DNA of 64,000 bases from Caldilineaceae bacterium (GCA_022827195.1 JAJDTL010000033.1:1-64000), one strand, 5' to 3'. Shown: positions 33,476 to 43,148, numbered from the stretch's first letter. Made by a program: numbers and translations. The notes: generated by a model not told the origin, from the sequence alone.

Positions 33476-34288
33476 ATGACTGACTTTCTGGCAATTCTGA
33501 GTCGTCTTTCTGATTGGCAAAACCTCGTCGATCTCTTTCTGGTCACACTGATCTTTTACGCGCTGCTACATCTATTGCGAGGGACGCAGGCCGCTCAGCT
33601 TGTACTTGGCGTACTGATTATCGGCGTCCTGGTTTTTGTCCTGATCCGCACGGTGGAGTTGACGGCATTCAGCTGGCTGTTACGCACCAGTTCCCTGGTC
33701 GTTTTTGTGGCCATTCCGGTCATTTTTCAGCCGGAGATTCGGCGTGTACTGGAGCAGGTTGGGCGCAGGACGCCGCTCTTCCTGCGTCGAACCAATGGCG
33801 GGACCGAGCCTCTGATCAATGAGATTGTGCGCGCCTGTGAGCAGTTGTCGGCGCGGAGGCATGGGACGCTGCTGGTCCTGGAGGGTAGTGGCGGCTTGAG
33901 AGAGTACATCGACAGGGGCGTCGAAATCGACGGCGAGGTCTCGGTCGAGTTGCTGCTGACGATATTCTTTCCTGGTACGCCTCTGCACGACGGCGCGGTC
34001 GTCATCCAAAGCGGAAAAGTTGTCGCGGCGTCCTGCATTTTGCCGCTGACGAATCGCAACATAGCGGACCGGCAGCTGGGCACGCGCCACCGGGCCGCAA
34101 TCGGCATCACCGAAATTACCGACGCAATGACAGTGGTTGTGTCGGAAGAGACCGGGGCGATATCGATATCAGTGGGCGGACTGATGGATAGTCGGCTGGA
34201 TGCCAACGAGTTGCGCCGGAGATTGACCGAGTTCTATCATCCGCGGCCAATCATGGGCAACGCCGAGACCGAGGAATTCCTTGCTTAA
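33476..34288 (+). CDS. cdaA: Diadenylate cyclase CdaA
   Basis: A 270-residue membrane-bound c-di-AMP synthase. Three hydrophobic segments occupy residues 15-80, followed by IFQPEIRRVLEQVGRR and the DAC (DisA_N) domain. The catalytic motifs DGAVVIQ (about 178-184) and GTRHRAAIGITE (about 201-212) are intact. It overlaps the ybbR-domain gene by 8 bp, the canonical cdaA-cdaR pair, in which CdaR regulates the cyclase on the outside of the membrane. c-di-AMP signalling is typical of Gram-positive and related phyla and fits a Chloroflexota assignment. Confidence 0.93.
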   Translation: MTDFLAILSRLSDWQNLVDLFLVTLIFYALLHLLRGTQAAQLVLGVLIIGVLVFVLIRTVELTAFSWLLRTSSLVVFVAIPVIFQPEIRRVLEQVGRRTPLFLRRTNGGTEPLINEIVRACEQLSARRHGTLLVLEGSGGLREYIDRGVEIDGEVSVELLLTIFFPGTPLHDGAVVIQSGKVVAASCILPLTNRNIADRQLGTRHRAAIGITEITDAMTVVVSEETGAISISVGGLMDSRLDANELRRRLTEFYHPRPIMGNAETEEFLA

Positions 34289-35708
34289 GTTCAACGACAT
34301 TCGCCGATACGGCCGCACAATGAGGACGATGAGGCCTACAACGACGTTGCTCTTGTCGGTCCTCCTGGCGTTTGCCGTATGGTTCATTGCAATCGATCAG
34401 GAAAACCCGATGATACGGGAGGAGTACGAGGAACCGATCCTGATCGAGGTTCGAAATATGGGGGAAGGCCTGCAGAGCCTGCAAGACCTGACCAATCGAA
34501 CGGCAGTGCTTACCCTGCGGGCACCGCAGCGCACACTGGAAATGCAGCAGGCGGACGATTTCAGCGCGGTGATCGACCTGGCCGGCCTGCCGGCGGGCAG
34601 CCATGAAGTTCCGGTCGTTGTTACGGCACTGAACCCGGACGTGGAAGTCATAGCGCTTGAACCGCGTCAACTGCTCGTACAGCTGGAACCGGTCATCTCC
34701 AAGGAAGTACCGGTGGCGGTCGAGGTTATGGACAGCGCGGCGTTTGGGTACGACTGGCAGGATCCGCTGGCAGAGCCGTCGGTTGTAACGATTACCGGGC
34801 CGCAAACCCAGGTGGAGCAGGTGCGCTCAGCCGTCGCTTCCGTCTTCCTGCGCAACGCCAAGAGCCAGGTGGAGAGCCTCCGTCCGCTCAGCCCGCGCAA
34901 CCCGCAGAACTTGGAAGTGGATAGAGTAAGGGTTGATCCCGGTTCAGCCCGCATCGTCGTGCCGGTAGTCCAGCCGCCGGGCCGCAAAGAGGTGGTCGTA
35001 CGCGCTGACGTGCAGGGGGCGCCGTCGCCCAACTACCGCTTGACGGGCGTTAAGGTGGACCCGCCTACGGTTGTGCTGCTGGGCAGCCCCGATGCGTTGC
35101 GCGACCTTCCCGGATACGTGGAGACGATGCCGCTGCTCATAGAGGGCGCAGTTGGAGAGGTGCGTGAACGGTTGTCCTTGATCCTGCCGGAAAACATCTC
35201 TACGGTGGAAGACAGCGTCATTGTTACCGTAGGCGTGGCCGCGCTGGAAAGCAGCCTGACCGTCACACGTCGCCCCCTCTTGCAGGGAGCGGGAGACTTC
35301 GTTCGCATTACGGTTTCGTTGAAAGAGGTGGAGGTGATTGTAAGCGGCCCTCTCCCGCGTCTGGAACTGTTGGGGCCGGAAGAGGTGCAGGTCATGCTTG
35401 ATGTGACAGGACTGCTACCCGGCAGCCACGTTGTTCAGCCGACCGTAGTCGTTCCGGAAGGCATCGTTGAAGAAGGAGTGATCCCTGAGGCGATCGAGGT
35501 GCTGATTGAATCGTTGATTACGCCATCGCCCGCGCCGACCCCTGAACCGGTCGGAACGCCCTCCACACCTGTACCGGAGACGGCTGAACCGGCATCAACC
35601 GCGGAGGATGAGATGGAAGGAACACCGACATCGGGAACAGTCGAGCCCGCACCTGCGCCGGACTCATCCGATCCTCCACCCACTGCAACACCCGCGCCCT
35701 CCAGTTGA
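34281..35708 (+). CDS. cdaR: YbbR-domain protein (CdaR-like regulator)
   Basis: A 475-residue protein with one N-terminal membrane anchor (TTTLLLSVLLAFAVWFIAI, residues 18-36) and an extracellular part of four YbbR repeats, each with a pattern such as PVVVTALNPDVEVIALEPRQ. The last 60 residues are rich in Pro, Thr and Glu (TPSPAPTPEPVG and similar) and probably form a wall-spanning tail. The start is TTG 34281, overlapping cdaA by 8 bases; ATG 34320 is the alternative. The order CdaA-YbbR is conserved across many phyla. Confidence 0.88.
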   Translation: MLKFNDIRRYGRTMRTMRPTTTLLLSVLLAFAVWFIAIDQENPMIREEYEEPILIEVRNMGEGLQSLQDLTNRTAVLTLRAPQRTLEMQQADDFSAVIDLAGLPAGSHEVPVVVTALNPDVEVIALEPRQLLVQLEPVISKEVPVAVEVMDSAAFGYDWQDPLAEPSVVTITGPQTQVEQVRSAVASVFLRNAKSQVESLRPLSPRNPQNLEVDRVRVDPGSARIVVPVVQPPGRKEVVVRADVQGAPSPNYRLTGVKVDPPTVVLLGSPDALRDLPGYVETMPLLIEGAVGEVRERLSLILPENISTVEDSVIVTVGVAALESSLTVTRRPLLQGAGDFVRITVSLKEVEVIVSGPLPRLELLGPEEVQVMLDVTGLLPGSHVVQPTVVVPEGIVEEGVIPEAIEVLIESLITPSPAPTPEPVGTPSTPVPETAEPASTAEDEMEGTPTSGTVEPAPAPDSSDPPPTATPAPSS

Positions 35709-35714
35709 ACTGAA

Positions 35715-37100
35715 ATGAAACGACGAAGAGCAGTGGTTGCGCTGGTGGGACGTCCAAATGTGGGCAAATCGACCCTGTTCAACCGCCTAGTTGGCGCGCG
35801 AACGGCAATCGTGGAGGACCTGCCCGGCACAACCCGCGACCGGCTCTATGGTGAGGCGGAATGGAGCGGTGTGTCCTTTACCGTTATCGACACCGGCGGC
35901 CTCGAAGCACAGAAGACGGCCGAATACAGGGCTGCCCGGCCGGGTGTCGCGCCGCTGGCGCGCGATTCCGCGCGCTACGTTGCGGAGGTAACGAATCAGG
36001 CCCGAATCGCGGTAGATGAAGCGGATGTGATCGTTTTCGTAGTGGATGGAAAAGATGGCCTGACGGCAGCCGACGAAGACCTTGCCGAGTATCTGCAGCA
36101 GACGACAAAGCCGATACTACTGGCGGTGAACAAGGCGGAAAGCGAAGAGCGGCAGCTCAACGCGGCGGAGTTCTGGTCGCTGGGACTCGGTGAACCGTTC
36201 GCGATCAGCGCGTTTCATGGCATCGGCGTCGGCGACCTGCTGGACGTGATTGCGGCCGCGCTAGCTGACAGCCCGGTCAGCGATGAAGAGGACAACGGAG
36301 GGGTGGCAATCGCGCTCGTGGGCAGACCAAATGTCGGCAAGAGCAGCCTGCTCAACACGCTGACCGGGCACGACCGGGCCATAGTCAGCCAGATTGCCGG
36401 TACTACGCGTGACCCGATCGACACGAAGTTGGTCTACAATAGACAAGAGATCACGTTGATCGATACAGCGGGCATCCGACGTCGCGGGCGGGTGGAGCCG
36501 GGAATAGAGAAGTACAGCGTGTTGCGAAGTATGCGCAGCATCGATCGCGCCGACGTAGCCCTGCTGCTGCTGGACGGCGTTGAAGGCGTCACTGCCCAGG
36601 ATGCGCACATCGCGGGCTACGTTCTAGAGGCACACAAGAGCGTGATCGTGATCGTAAACAAGTGGGATATCGTAGAGAAGAACACACAGACGATGGTTGA
36701 ATACACGCGCGAGGTACGCGCGGATCTGCAGTTTCTTGACTACGTTCCGGTGCTCTTTATCAGCGCGCTGACGAAGCAGCGCGTACAGAAGGTGCTGCCG
36801 ACGGCGCTGGAGGTGGCGGCTGAGCGGCGCTATCGCATTCCCACCGCGGAGTTAAACGGGGTTATTCAGGATGCATACCACCGTTCACCGCCGGCCACAA
36901 AGCAGTTGCGTCCTTTTCGCATCTATTACGCTACACAGGCCAGCGTCGAGCCGCCCACTTTTGTGCTCTTTGTCAATGATCCGGAGTTGGCGCACTTTAG
37001 CTATTTGCGCTACCTCGAAAACCAGCTGCGGCGGCATTACCCGTTCGTAGGAACGCCGATCCGAATTCGGCTGCGGCCCCGTTCCTCGCGCAGAGACTAA
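35715..37100 (+). CDS. der: Ribosome-associated GTPase Der (EngA)
   Basis: A 461-residue protein with two tandem G domains and a C-terminal KH-like domain. The first G domain has GRPNVGKSTLFN, DTGGLE, NKAE; the second has GRPNVGKSSLLN at about 200, DTAGIRRRG and NKWD. Der is needed for 50S ribosome assembly. Between the first DTGG motif and the switch region there is an insertion (QKTAEYRAARPGVAPLARD) longer than in most homologues. The start is 6 bp after the ybbR stop, so it is probably in the same transcript as cdaA. Confidence 0.94.
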   Translation: MKRRRAVVALVGRPNVGKSTLFNRLVGARTAIVEDLPGTTRDRLYGEAEWSGVSFTVIDTGGLEAQKTAEYRAARPGVAPLARDSARYVAEVTNQARIAVDEADVIVFVVDGKDGLTAADEDLAEYLQQTTKPILLAVNKAESEERQLNAAEFWSLGLGEPFAISAFHGIGVGDLLDVIAAALADSPVSDEEDNGGVAIALVGRPNVGKSSLLNTLTGHDRAIVSQIAGTTRDPIDTKLVYNRQEITLIDTAGIRRRGRVEPGIEKYSVLRSMRSIDRADVALLLLDGVEGVTAQDAHIAGYVLEAHKSVIVIVNKWDIVEKNTQTMVEYTREVRADLQFLDYVPVLFISALTKQRVQKVLPTALEVAAERRYRIPTAELNGVIQDAYHRSPPATKQLRPFRIYYATQASVEPPTFVLFVNDPELAHFSYLRYLENQLRRHYPFVGTPIRIRLRPRSSRRD

Positions 37101-37146
37101 ACCGGGGCTGCAGGATCCTGCCTGACGCCCCCTGAATTGACCAAGT

Positions 37147-38103
37147 ATGTCATCTTTAAGGCGCTTTATGGAAACTACCAGGAACTACCGGGTTGAGTTC
37201 ACCCTTCTTGTGGCGCTGGCGGCGTCGGCCGGTTTTTTCGGTTATCTGGGCTACGGGCTGCTGGACTTGCCGGTCGAGGATGCTTCGTTCTCTGCGGACC
37301 AGGCGATGGTCTATGTGGAAAAACAGATGTCCTTCGGGCCGAGAATCACCGGCACGAGGGAGCACCGCGAGATGGGCGATTGGATGGTGGAGGAGCTGAA
37401 CCACAACGGTTGGGATGTGTTGATCCAGCCGTTCCGCCCACTGCCTGAAGTGGAGGCGCGCAACTTCATCGCATTCAGAGGGTCCGGCCCGGTGATCATT
37501 CTCGGCGCGCATTACGACACGCGCATTTATTCGGATTCGGACCCGGATCCCGACAACCGCGACAAACCTGTGCCTGGCGCCAATGACGGCGCGTCCGGGG
37601 TGGCCGTGCTTCTGGAGTTGGCGCGCACACTGGATGTGGCAAACACGAACCATACCATCTGTCTTGCATTTTTCGATGCCGAGGACAACGGGCGCATCCC
37701 CGGGTGGGACTGGATTCTGGGTAGCAGCCACTTTGTCGAACATCTCGACAGCATGGAACAGTGCCGCTCACCTCGCTATACGGTCATCGTCGACATGATT
37801 GGAGACGCGGATCAGCAGATCTTGTGGGAGCCGAACTCCGACAGAGGCCTGACTGAGGCGATTTGGCGGGTTGCGGGGCAGCTGGGCTACGGAGAATGGT
37901 TCAGCCTCGCGCGGGGCACAGCCTTGATCGACGACCACACCCCATTTATCGAGGCCGGCTTCACGGCCATTGACATCATCGACTTCACATACCCCTACTG
38001 GCACACCGTTGAGGATACGGTGGACAAGCTGGGGGTGGAGAGTTTCGAGCGCGTTGGCGCAACGCTGGAGGTATGGCTGGAGAGCGGCGCGCCGGGGCCG
38101 TAA
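37147..38103 (+). CDS. Membrane-anchored M28 peptidase (glutaminyl-cyclase-like)
   Basis: A 318-residue zinc enzyme with an N-terminal membrane segment (residues 17-37). Metal ligands are visible in GAHYDTR (His), GANDGASGVAVLLELAR (Asp), FFDAEDNGRIPGWDW (Glu) and IDDHTPFIEAGFTAIDIIDF (His); YWHTVEDTVDKL closes the site. DDHTPF, WHTVED and the ILGSSHF segment are closer to glutaminyl-peptide cyclotransferases than to aminopeptidases, so it may form N-terminal pyroglutamate or cleave peptides outside the membrane. It lies 46 bp after der and before lgt, a setting that suggests a role in exported protein processing, though that is inference. Confidence 0.85.
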   Translation: MSSLRRFMETTRNYRVEFTLLVALAASAGFFGYLGYGLLDLPVEDASFSADQAMVYVEKQMSFGPRITGTREHREMGDWMVEELNHNGWDVLIQPFRPLPEVEARNFIAFRGSGPVIILGAHYDTRIYSDSDPDPDNRDKPVPGANDGASGVAVLLELARTLDVANTNHTICLAFFDAEDNGRIPGWDWILGSSHFVEHLDSMEQCRSPRYTVIVDMIGDADQQILWEPNSDRGLTEAIWRVAGQLGYGEWFSLARGTALIDDHTPFIEAGFTAIDIIDFTYPYWHTVEDTVDKLGVESFERVGATLEVWLESGAPGP

Positions 38104-38235
38104 AAGAGATTTCAACATGAACCTACAGGGGAGCCCCACCGACGGTGGTAATTCTTTGCCATTGCAGCGGCATCTTCTATACTACTGCCTTGGTCTGGAC
38201 AGGGACTTTCCAAGCAAACAGCGAGCGGGCAAAGC

Positions 38236-39186
38236 ATGAATCCCACCATTCTTGAAATCGGTGTATTCTCGTTGCAGTGGTACGGCGTCTTTATCGTCGG
38301 GGGGGCCGCGGTTGCCGCGTGGCTGTCCGCCCGCCAGGCCGCGCGCGCCGGTGAGAACCCGGACCATATCTGGAACCTTCTGGCCTGGACGCTTCTACTG
38401 GGAATCATCGGCGGCCGCCTCTATCATGTCTTCAGCACTCCGGCTGACGGGCCGGGATTTGCCTTCTACCGTGAAAATCCTATAGAAATCTTCAGATTGT
38501 GGGGAGGGGGCAAGGAGGGATTTGGATTCACGGGTCTGGGCATTTACGGTGGCCTGGTTGGGGGAATCGTCGCCATCGTCCTGTACACAAAGCGCAACAA
38601 ACTGAGCTTTCTGAGCTACTTGGATTATATTGGCCTCAACGTGCTGGTAGCCCAGGCAATCGGACGGATGGGAAACTTTGCCAACCAGGAACTGTACGGT
38701 CAGGCCACAAGCCTGCCGTGGGCCTTCCACATCAACCCCACCTACCCTTGCCAAAGGCCGCCGGCCGACGTGATATCTCCTGAGATCGGATTCTGCGGAG
38801 CCGGAAACCTCTCCCAGGCTACGCTCGACTGGTATGCCACCCACGGATTTCACCCAACCTTCTTTTACGAAGCCGGTTGGAGTATTCTGATGTTCGGACT
38901 TCTCTTTCTTGTCTACCGGCAGTTCGGACACAAGCTGCGCCAGGGAGACGGCGCGCTGCTCTACTTCATTGCCTACCCGCTGGGCCGCTTCTGGGTCGAA
39001 TTCTTCCGCCCGGACGCGTGGGTAATCGGCCAACTGGCGACCGCGCAGTGGATCGCGATCGTCTGTGTTATTGCCTGCGTTGCCCTCCTATACGTTCGGC
39101 ACAGAGGTTGGTCGGCTCAGGGAAACCGGGATGAATCGCTTTTCGCCCTGAGCAAGTACAATCCCTCCCCTGGCGTTCGCCCATAG
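38236..39186 (+). CDS. lgt: Prolipoprotein diacylglyceryl transferase
   Basis: A 316-residue seven-helix membrane enzyme that attaches diacylglycerol to lipobox cysteines. The signature IGRMGNFANQELYGQ is near residues 145-160, with HPTFFYEAGW near 210 and PLGRFWVEFFRPDAW near 248 carrying the conserved arginine. The loop after ELYG is longer than in Escherichia coli (PTYPCQRPPADV and following). The binding proteins and lipoproteins elsewhere in this window (49180, 46363, 41521) need this enzyme. Confidence 0.93.
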   Translation: MNPTILEIGVFSLQWYGVFIVGGAAVAAWLSARQAARAGENPDHIWNLLAWTLLLGIIGGRLYHVFSTPADGPGFAFYRENPIEIFRLWGGGKEGFGFTGLGIYGGLVGGIVAIVLYTKRNKLSFLSYLDYIGLNVLVAQAIGRMGNFANQELYGQATSLPWAFHINPTYPCQRPPADVISPEIGFCGAGNLSQATLDWYATHGFHPTFFYEAGWSILMFGLLFLVYRQFGHKLRQGDGALLYFIAYPLGRFWVEFFRPDAWVIGQLATAQWIAIVCVIACVALLYVRHRGWSAQGNRDESLFALSKYNPSPGVRP

Positions 39187-39242
39187 GTCTGCGGTACGGG
39201 GGCCTTCCTTGCTTGCAGCCAAACACTACGGCAACTGGCTCT

Positions 39243-39530
39243 TCAGCCAACCAATTCAATAAAGTAGTCAATTAGCTCGGCGTCGAGACGCCAGTTTTCG
39301 ACGCGCGTTGCGATCTTTTCGAGTTGCCGATAAGCCAGAGCCCCGTTTTGGCTGACGCAAACAACCTCCAGCACTGCGCGACTCAGAACGTCCTGGCCAT
39401 CCGCCTCGCAGACCGATACGTTGTAGTCGCGGCGTAGGCGGGCGATGAGCGGTTTGACTATGCCGCGCTTCTCTTTGAGCGAAGCAGTGAGGGGTAGATA
39501 GAGTTCGAGAGTGAGATGTCCGATGGCCAT
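39243..39530 (-). CDS. DUF503 (YlxP-like) protein
   Basis: A 95-residue protein with the DUF503 pattern: [20 protein letters not shown] at the start, [20 protein letters not shown] in the middle and [15 protein letters not shown] at the end. It is a ferredoxin-like fold; the Bacillus relative YlxP lies in the nusA-infB operon, but here it is with the lipoate gene. Function is not established. Confidence 0.87.
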   Translation of the reverse strand: MAIGHLTLELYLPLTASLKEKRGIVKPLIARLRRDYNVSVCEADGQDVLSRAVLEVVCVSQNGALAYRQLEKIATRVENWRLDAELIDYFIELVG

Positions 39531-39536
39531 GGTACG

Positions 39537-40382
39537 CTACCGTTGACGCGTCCAGGCCGGGTCGGCGAAACGGGTGCGGATCAGCTCGGCGCTGCGGCGC
39601 AGTTCCCTCGCTGAAATTGTACCTGGCTGCAGGTCAATCTCCAGCGCCGAAGCAAAGCCCTCGGCCATGGCCGCAGCCACGCGCTGGAACGCGAGGCTCT
39701 CTGAGTCGTGCGGCACTTCCAGCGCCTCGGCCAGAGTCGTGGCCAACCGGGGCAGCTGATGCCGCAACCGCTCCTTTTCGGCAGGGGAGACAGCGAGCAC
39801 ATCCACCAGGCGGGTGATATCGCCCCACAGCGGCAGGCTACCATGCTGCAGGACATAACCTTTGCGGCGGCTCTGTGCGCTGCCCATCAACTTGAGTCCT
39901 CCCGCAGTGATCTCATAGGCGCTGGGCGCCTCAAAGCAGACAGCCGAAAGGTCGCGCGGGGTGCGCGTGCGCGCGCCGGCCTTGTTTGCGACAAGCCCCA
40001 AGACTTCCAGGCCGGACAGAAGAGCGTTGCTGAAGCGCAGGTAGGCGTCCATCACACCGCCGGCCATGAGGGGATCCGTGACTGGCCCGGCGACGGAGTA
40101 GGTCAACTCGTCTGTATGAAGGATTGCCCGGCCGCCTGTCGTTCGCCGCACCAGGTCATAGCCGCGCGTGGCGAGCTGGGCTTCGTCCACGTCGGCCGCC
40201 TTCTGATGCCGTCCCAGGCTTACGGTGGGGAGATGCCAGCGGTAAAACCGCAACGAGGGCGGCACTGCGCCGTCGGCTGCGGCTTCAGCCATCGCCTCGT
40301 CAAGCGCCATGTTGGCCGCGCCGGAGCGAGGAGACTCTTCAATGATCAGACGCCAGTGCGGACTCGGCATTGCCAGTTGCAA
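39537..40382 (-). CDS. Lipoate-protein ligase/LipM-like octanoyltransferase
   Basis: A 281-residue BPL_LplA_LipB domain protein. [15 protein letters not shown] opens the domain, then [35 protein letters not shown] and [20 protein letters not shown] with its cysteine. The C in VCFEAPS matches the catalytic cysteine of LipM-type octanoyl transferases, and G-G-R-A-I-L-H the substrate loop. The protein has no C-terminal Lip_prot_lig_C domain, so octanoyl transfer is more likely than ATP-dependent ligation. It is encoded 6 bp from DUF503 and 43 bp from ygfZ, on the same strand. YgfZ-like proteins and lipoyl domains both relate to glycine cleavage and iron-sulfur enzymes, so grouping is plausible. 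Confidence 0.83.
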   Translation of the reverse strand: MQLAMPSPHWRLIIEESPRSGAANMALDEAMAEAAADGAVPPSLRFYRWHLPTVSLGRHQKAADVDEAQLATRGYDLVRRTTGGRAILHTDELTYSVAGPVTDPLMAGGVMDAYLRFSNALLSGLEVLGLVANKAGARTRTPRDLSAVCFEAPSAYEITAGGLKLMGSAQSRRKGYVLQHGSLPLWGDITRLVDVLAVSPAEKERLRHQLPRLATTLAEALEVPHDSESLAFQRVAAAMAEGFASALEIDLQPGTISARELRRSAELIRTRFADPAWTRQR

Positions 40383-40425
40383 TCATGCCTGCCTGAGACG
40401 TTTCTCTAAACAACGACTGAGCTGC

Positions 40426-41397
40426 TCAAGGCCCAATTGGTGGAATCCGTTCCACGCACACGGGAGCGTCTTCCACCGAGACCGAGGCGCCTTCTTCGTT
40501 GTGAGGCCGCTTTAAGATTGCGAGCGCCAGCGGTCCGCGCGTCGGGCTTACTCCGCTGCTGGTGACCGTCCCTATGCGGCGGCCATCAGCGCTGACGTTG
40601 TCGCCTGCGGTCAGGGGCAGTTCGCTGCGCAGTCGGACGAGCGAACGCGTCACCTTGTCATAGGTAATCTGGCGGGCTATGACCTCCTGGCCGGTATAGC
40701 AACCTTTATTCTCAGCGCAGACCCATGCCAGTCCGGCTTCGAGAGGATTGGACGCCTCGGTCAGCTCGCTTCCCGGTTGGGGGCGGCCCAACTCGACGCG
40801 ACGCGTCTCGTAGGCAGGGCCGTCGGAAAGAGGCAGTGCGCCGGCTTCCGTTAGCCGCTTTGTGAGCGCGTTCAGTTCGCCGGCTTGACAGATGAGTTCA
40901 AATCCGGGAAGGTCGAAACGCTCCTGTCGCAGCACGGTGACGCCCGCCTCTTCGCTGAAAGTGTCATCGTCGGCCGGCTGAGGCAGTCCCGCGGCCGCAA
41001 GTATATCCCCAGCGGCTGGACCCAACAGGCGAAGACGGTGCAACGCCGCGCTCTCATCGGTAACCTTCACCTTGTCCATGAAGAAGATCTGTCCCTGCAG
41101 GCGTTGCCGCAGGTTCTCTGCCTCGCCTTTCGACGCCAGCAGAAGAAGGTCATCTCGGCGGCAGAGGACCGTGAACACGGCGTCGATGCGGGCGACTGGA
41201 CTGGTGAGTACGGTCAGAGCAGCCTGGCCCGGTTGCAGGCAGGCGATGTCGTTGGTGGTCATCCGTTGCAGAAAGTCGACCCGGTCCTTGTCGGTAAGAC
41301 ACAAAGTGCCGAACTGAGGTCGCGGTTGAACGGCCGCGCCGGAGACCAAGGCCTGGTACTCATGTTCGTCAATGAAGACAGCAGGTAAGATGCACAT
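40426..41397 (-). CDS. ygfZ: YgfZ/GcvT-like folate-binding protein
   Basis: A 323-residue GcvT-fold protein. The diagnostic YgfZ motif KGCYTGQEVIAR (about 230-241) with its cysteine is present. It begins with a GcvT-like region (TLCLTDKDRVDFLQRMTTND) and ends with a barrel domain carrying RRIGTVTSSGVSPTRGPLAL. YgfZ uses tetrahydrofolate to support iron-sulfur enzymes such as MiaB and lipoyl synthase, which fits its location beside the LipM-like gene. The start at 41397 (ATG) is the longest; no closer ribosome-binding site stands out. Confidence 0.87.
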   Translation of the reverse strand: MCILPAVFIDEHEYQALVSGAAVQPRPQFGTLCLTDKDRVDFLQRMTTNDIACLQPGQAALTVLTSPVARIDAVFTVLCRRDDLLLLASKGEAENLRQRLQGQIFFMDKVKVTDESAALHRLRLLGPAAGDILAAAGLPQPADDDTFSEEAGVTVLRQERFDLPGFELICQAGELNALTKRLTEAGALPLSDGPAYETRRVELGRPQPGSELTEASNPLEAGLAWVCAENKGCYTGQEVIARQITYDKVTRSLVRLRSELPLTAGDNVSADGRRIGTVTSSGVSPTRGPLALAILKRPHNEEGASVSVEDAPVCVERIPPIGP

Positions 41398-41520
41398 CTG
41401 AACCTCGCTTTTCTGAACCTCGTTGCCGGTAGTCCGCGCCCCGTGCGGCGTATCGACCGCATTCGATCATGAGGAGCCTGCGAGAGGCCGTCAAGACGGG
41501 GAGAACTGTCAATGGACCGC

Positions 41521-42837
41521 TCACTCTGCACTTGTCTTTGTATGTTTTTCCAAAAAAGCCAGTGTCTTCCAGAACATCTCTTCTCCGGACTCGGTCATGT
41601 CCTCGCCGATCTGCAAATAGTGGCTCTCATCCTCGTAATACAGGACCTCCAAGGGAACTCCGGCCGCGCGCAGAGCCCCTTCCATTTCGTAGGCTTGGCT
41701 TATCGGGATGATGCGGTCGACCATGGTGTGAATGATCATTGTCGGCGGCAGGTGGGAGGCGGTGTAGACGGGCGAAAAGTAGAGGAATGGCAGGGGAAAA
41801 AGGTTTGCCGGGCCTAACGCGGGAATCACGTACTGAAAGCGTTCGGGCAAGGACAGGCGGCGGGCGTAGAAGTCGGCGCTGCCGCTGAAGGCGTTGCTGA
41901 TGCCGCCCAAGGTAAGCCAGGCGGCAAACTGGTCGCGTTCGTCGCGCAGCAGCCGGTTTACGATAGCGCTGGTGAAGCTGCCGCCCATGGCGACGGCGGG
42001 AACATCGGCCAGGTCCACGCCGAGATGGCCGCCGCGGGCCAGTGCCAAAGCGAGGCGCGCGTCCTCGGCGTGGGCGGCAACGTCGATCTCCCAGTGGGCG
42101 GAAGGAGAAAGGGCGACAACGGTGTAGCCGGCATCGGCCAGGCCAACGATCACGGGTACCCAGTCGTCAACGTCGCCGGGGAAAAGAACAAACAGCAGGG
42201 GCAGCTTCTCACCGGTATCAGGGAGGGGGCGATAGAGCCGCAGCGACCCATTAAAGGCGCCCTCGCGGGAGAATGCGTAGGCACGCGCCCAGGCGGTTGC
42301 ACCCGCGGGAAAGGTGGCGGTCAACGTGATCGGTTCGCCAGCTTCTAGCGAGGCCGCTTCCGGCAGAGGTGCGGGCAATGGGCGGGGCTGATGCGGACGC
42401 AGCGTTAGTGCCGGAGCCTGAGCAATCTCTCCGGCGCGTACTGTAATCGGATAAGGGAGGTCGAAAGCGCCACTGAGCGCAAACTCCTCGAAGTTGGGGG
42501 CCACGGCCGCGGGCACGTACTGCCCGGGGGGAATATTGTCAATGCGATATTGGCCGCCGGCATCGGTGCGCGCGGAGAAGGGTGTTCCTGTGCGCGTGGC
42601 AACGATAACGGCAGCGCCCGCCACCGGCTTGCCTGCAGACAACACTTGCCCCGCAAGGCTGCCGCGCGCGACCGCCGGCGAAGGATCAACTGGACCGCCC
42701 AGCCTCTGTTCGATCAGGTAGCCGAAAACGTTCGATTCCGACGAAGGCGTACAGGCTGCGAACAGCAGTGCGGTCAGCCAGAACAGGCACAAAGCTGACC
42801 AAGCACGGCAGTTGGCGGCGCGGTTCACGATAGTCAC
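41521..42837 (-). CDS. Lipoprotein alpha/beta hydrolase with carboxypeptidase-regulatory domain
   Basis: A 438-residue exported protein. The signal sequence ends in a lipobox LLFAACTPSS (Cys near 29). Residues about 60-115 form a carboxypeptidase-regulatory-like beta sandwich (AGQVLSAGKPVAGAAVIV, TDAGGQYRIDNIPPGQY). From about 200 it is an alpha/beta hydrolase of the dienelactone hydrolase/chlorophyllase type: LFVLFPGDVDDWVPVIVGLA, the nucleophile elbow AVAMGGSFTSAIVNRLL, IIHTMVDRIIP with the Asp and YEDESHYLQIGED with the His. Such enzymes cleave esters; the substrate is unknown. The promoter at 42888-42917 reads toward it. It has no clear operon partners. Confidence 0.85.
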   Translation of the reverse strand: MTIVNRAANCRAWSALCLFWLTALLFAACTPSSESNVFGYLIEQRLGGPVDPSPAVARGSLAGQVLSAGKPVAGAAVIVATRTGTPFSARTDAGGQYRIDNIPPGQYVPAAVAPNFEEFALSGAFDLPYPITVRAGEIAQAPALTLRPHQPRPLPAPLPEAASLEAGEPITLTATFPAGATAWARAYAFSREGAFNGSLRLYRPLPDTGEKLPLLFVLFPGDVDDWVPVIVGLADAGYTVVALSPSAHWEIDVAAHAEDARLALALARGGHLGVDLADVPAVAMGGSFTSAIVNRLLRDERDQFAAWLTLGGISNAFSGSADFYARRLSLPERFQYVIPALGPANLFPLPFLYFSPVYTASHLPPTMIIHTMVDRIIPISQAYEMEGALRAAGVPLEVLYYEDESHYLQIGEDMTESGEEMFWKTLAFLEKHTKTSAE

Positions 42838-42887
42838 AACACACTCGCTCTACGAGGAAATTGCATATTGGCCAACACCACGGGCGC

Positions 42888-42917
42888 AGTATAACACGCT
42901 CCGAATTGCCCAATCAA
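42888..42917 (-). promoter_or_regulatory. Promoter of the lipoprotein hydrolase gene
   Basis: On the minus strand, TTGATT (42917-42912), an 18-base spacer and TATACT (42893-42888), 51 bp before the start at 42837. Confidence 0.5.
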
Positions 42918-43008
42918 AGGACACTGGTAGCTCGAAATGTACGTCACGCGTCGCGGCCGTCACGTGATAGAAGCACTGCTACAGGTTGGACGAGCAGTTG
43001 CCTTTCAG

Positions 43009-43037
43009 TTGCGGCAGCAGGTTGGCAAAGCTATACT
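43009..43037 (+). promoter_or_regulatory. Promoter of the LLM oxidoreductase gene
   Basis: TTGCGG (43009-43014), a 17-base spacer and TATACT (43032-43037), about 110 bp before ATG 43149. This supports the shorter gene start. Confidence 0.5.
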
Positions 43038-43148
43038 GGCAACCATAGATCTGCCGTCTTGCCGTTCGTAACATTCCTCGGACAAGTCACGCCAGTAGGG
43101 TGGCAGCGGACGACCGACTCTCTGACGACTCACACGCAGGAGCCAACG

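Larger units (their letters stand above)
42838..43148. other. Divergent intergenic region with two promoters
   Basis: About 310 bp between divergent genes. It contains a minus-strand promoter (42888-42917) for the lipoprotein hydrolase and a plus-strand promoter (43009-43037) for the flavin oxidoreductase. The frame of the latter remains open upstream to 42861 but without coding character. Nothing else is recognised. Confidence 0.5.

Noticed and set aside
38297-38304. A run of seven G residues in lgt as another phase-variable site
   Set aside because: Seven bases is short and common at this GC content, and lgt is expected to be needed all the time.
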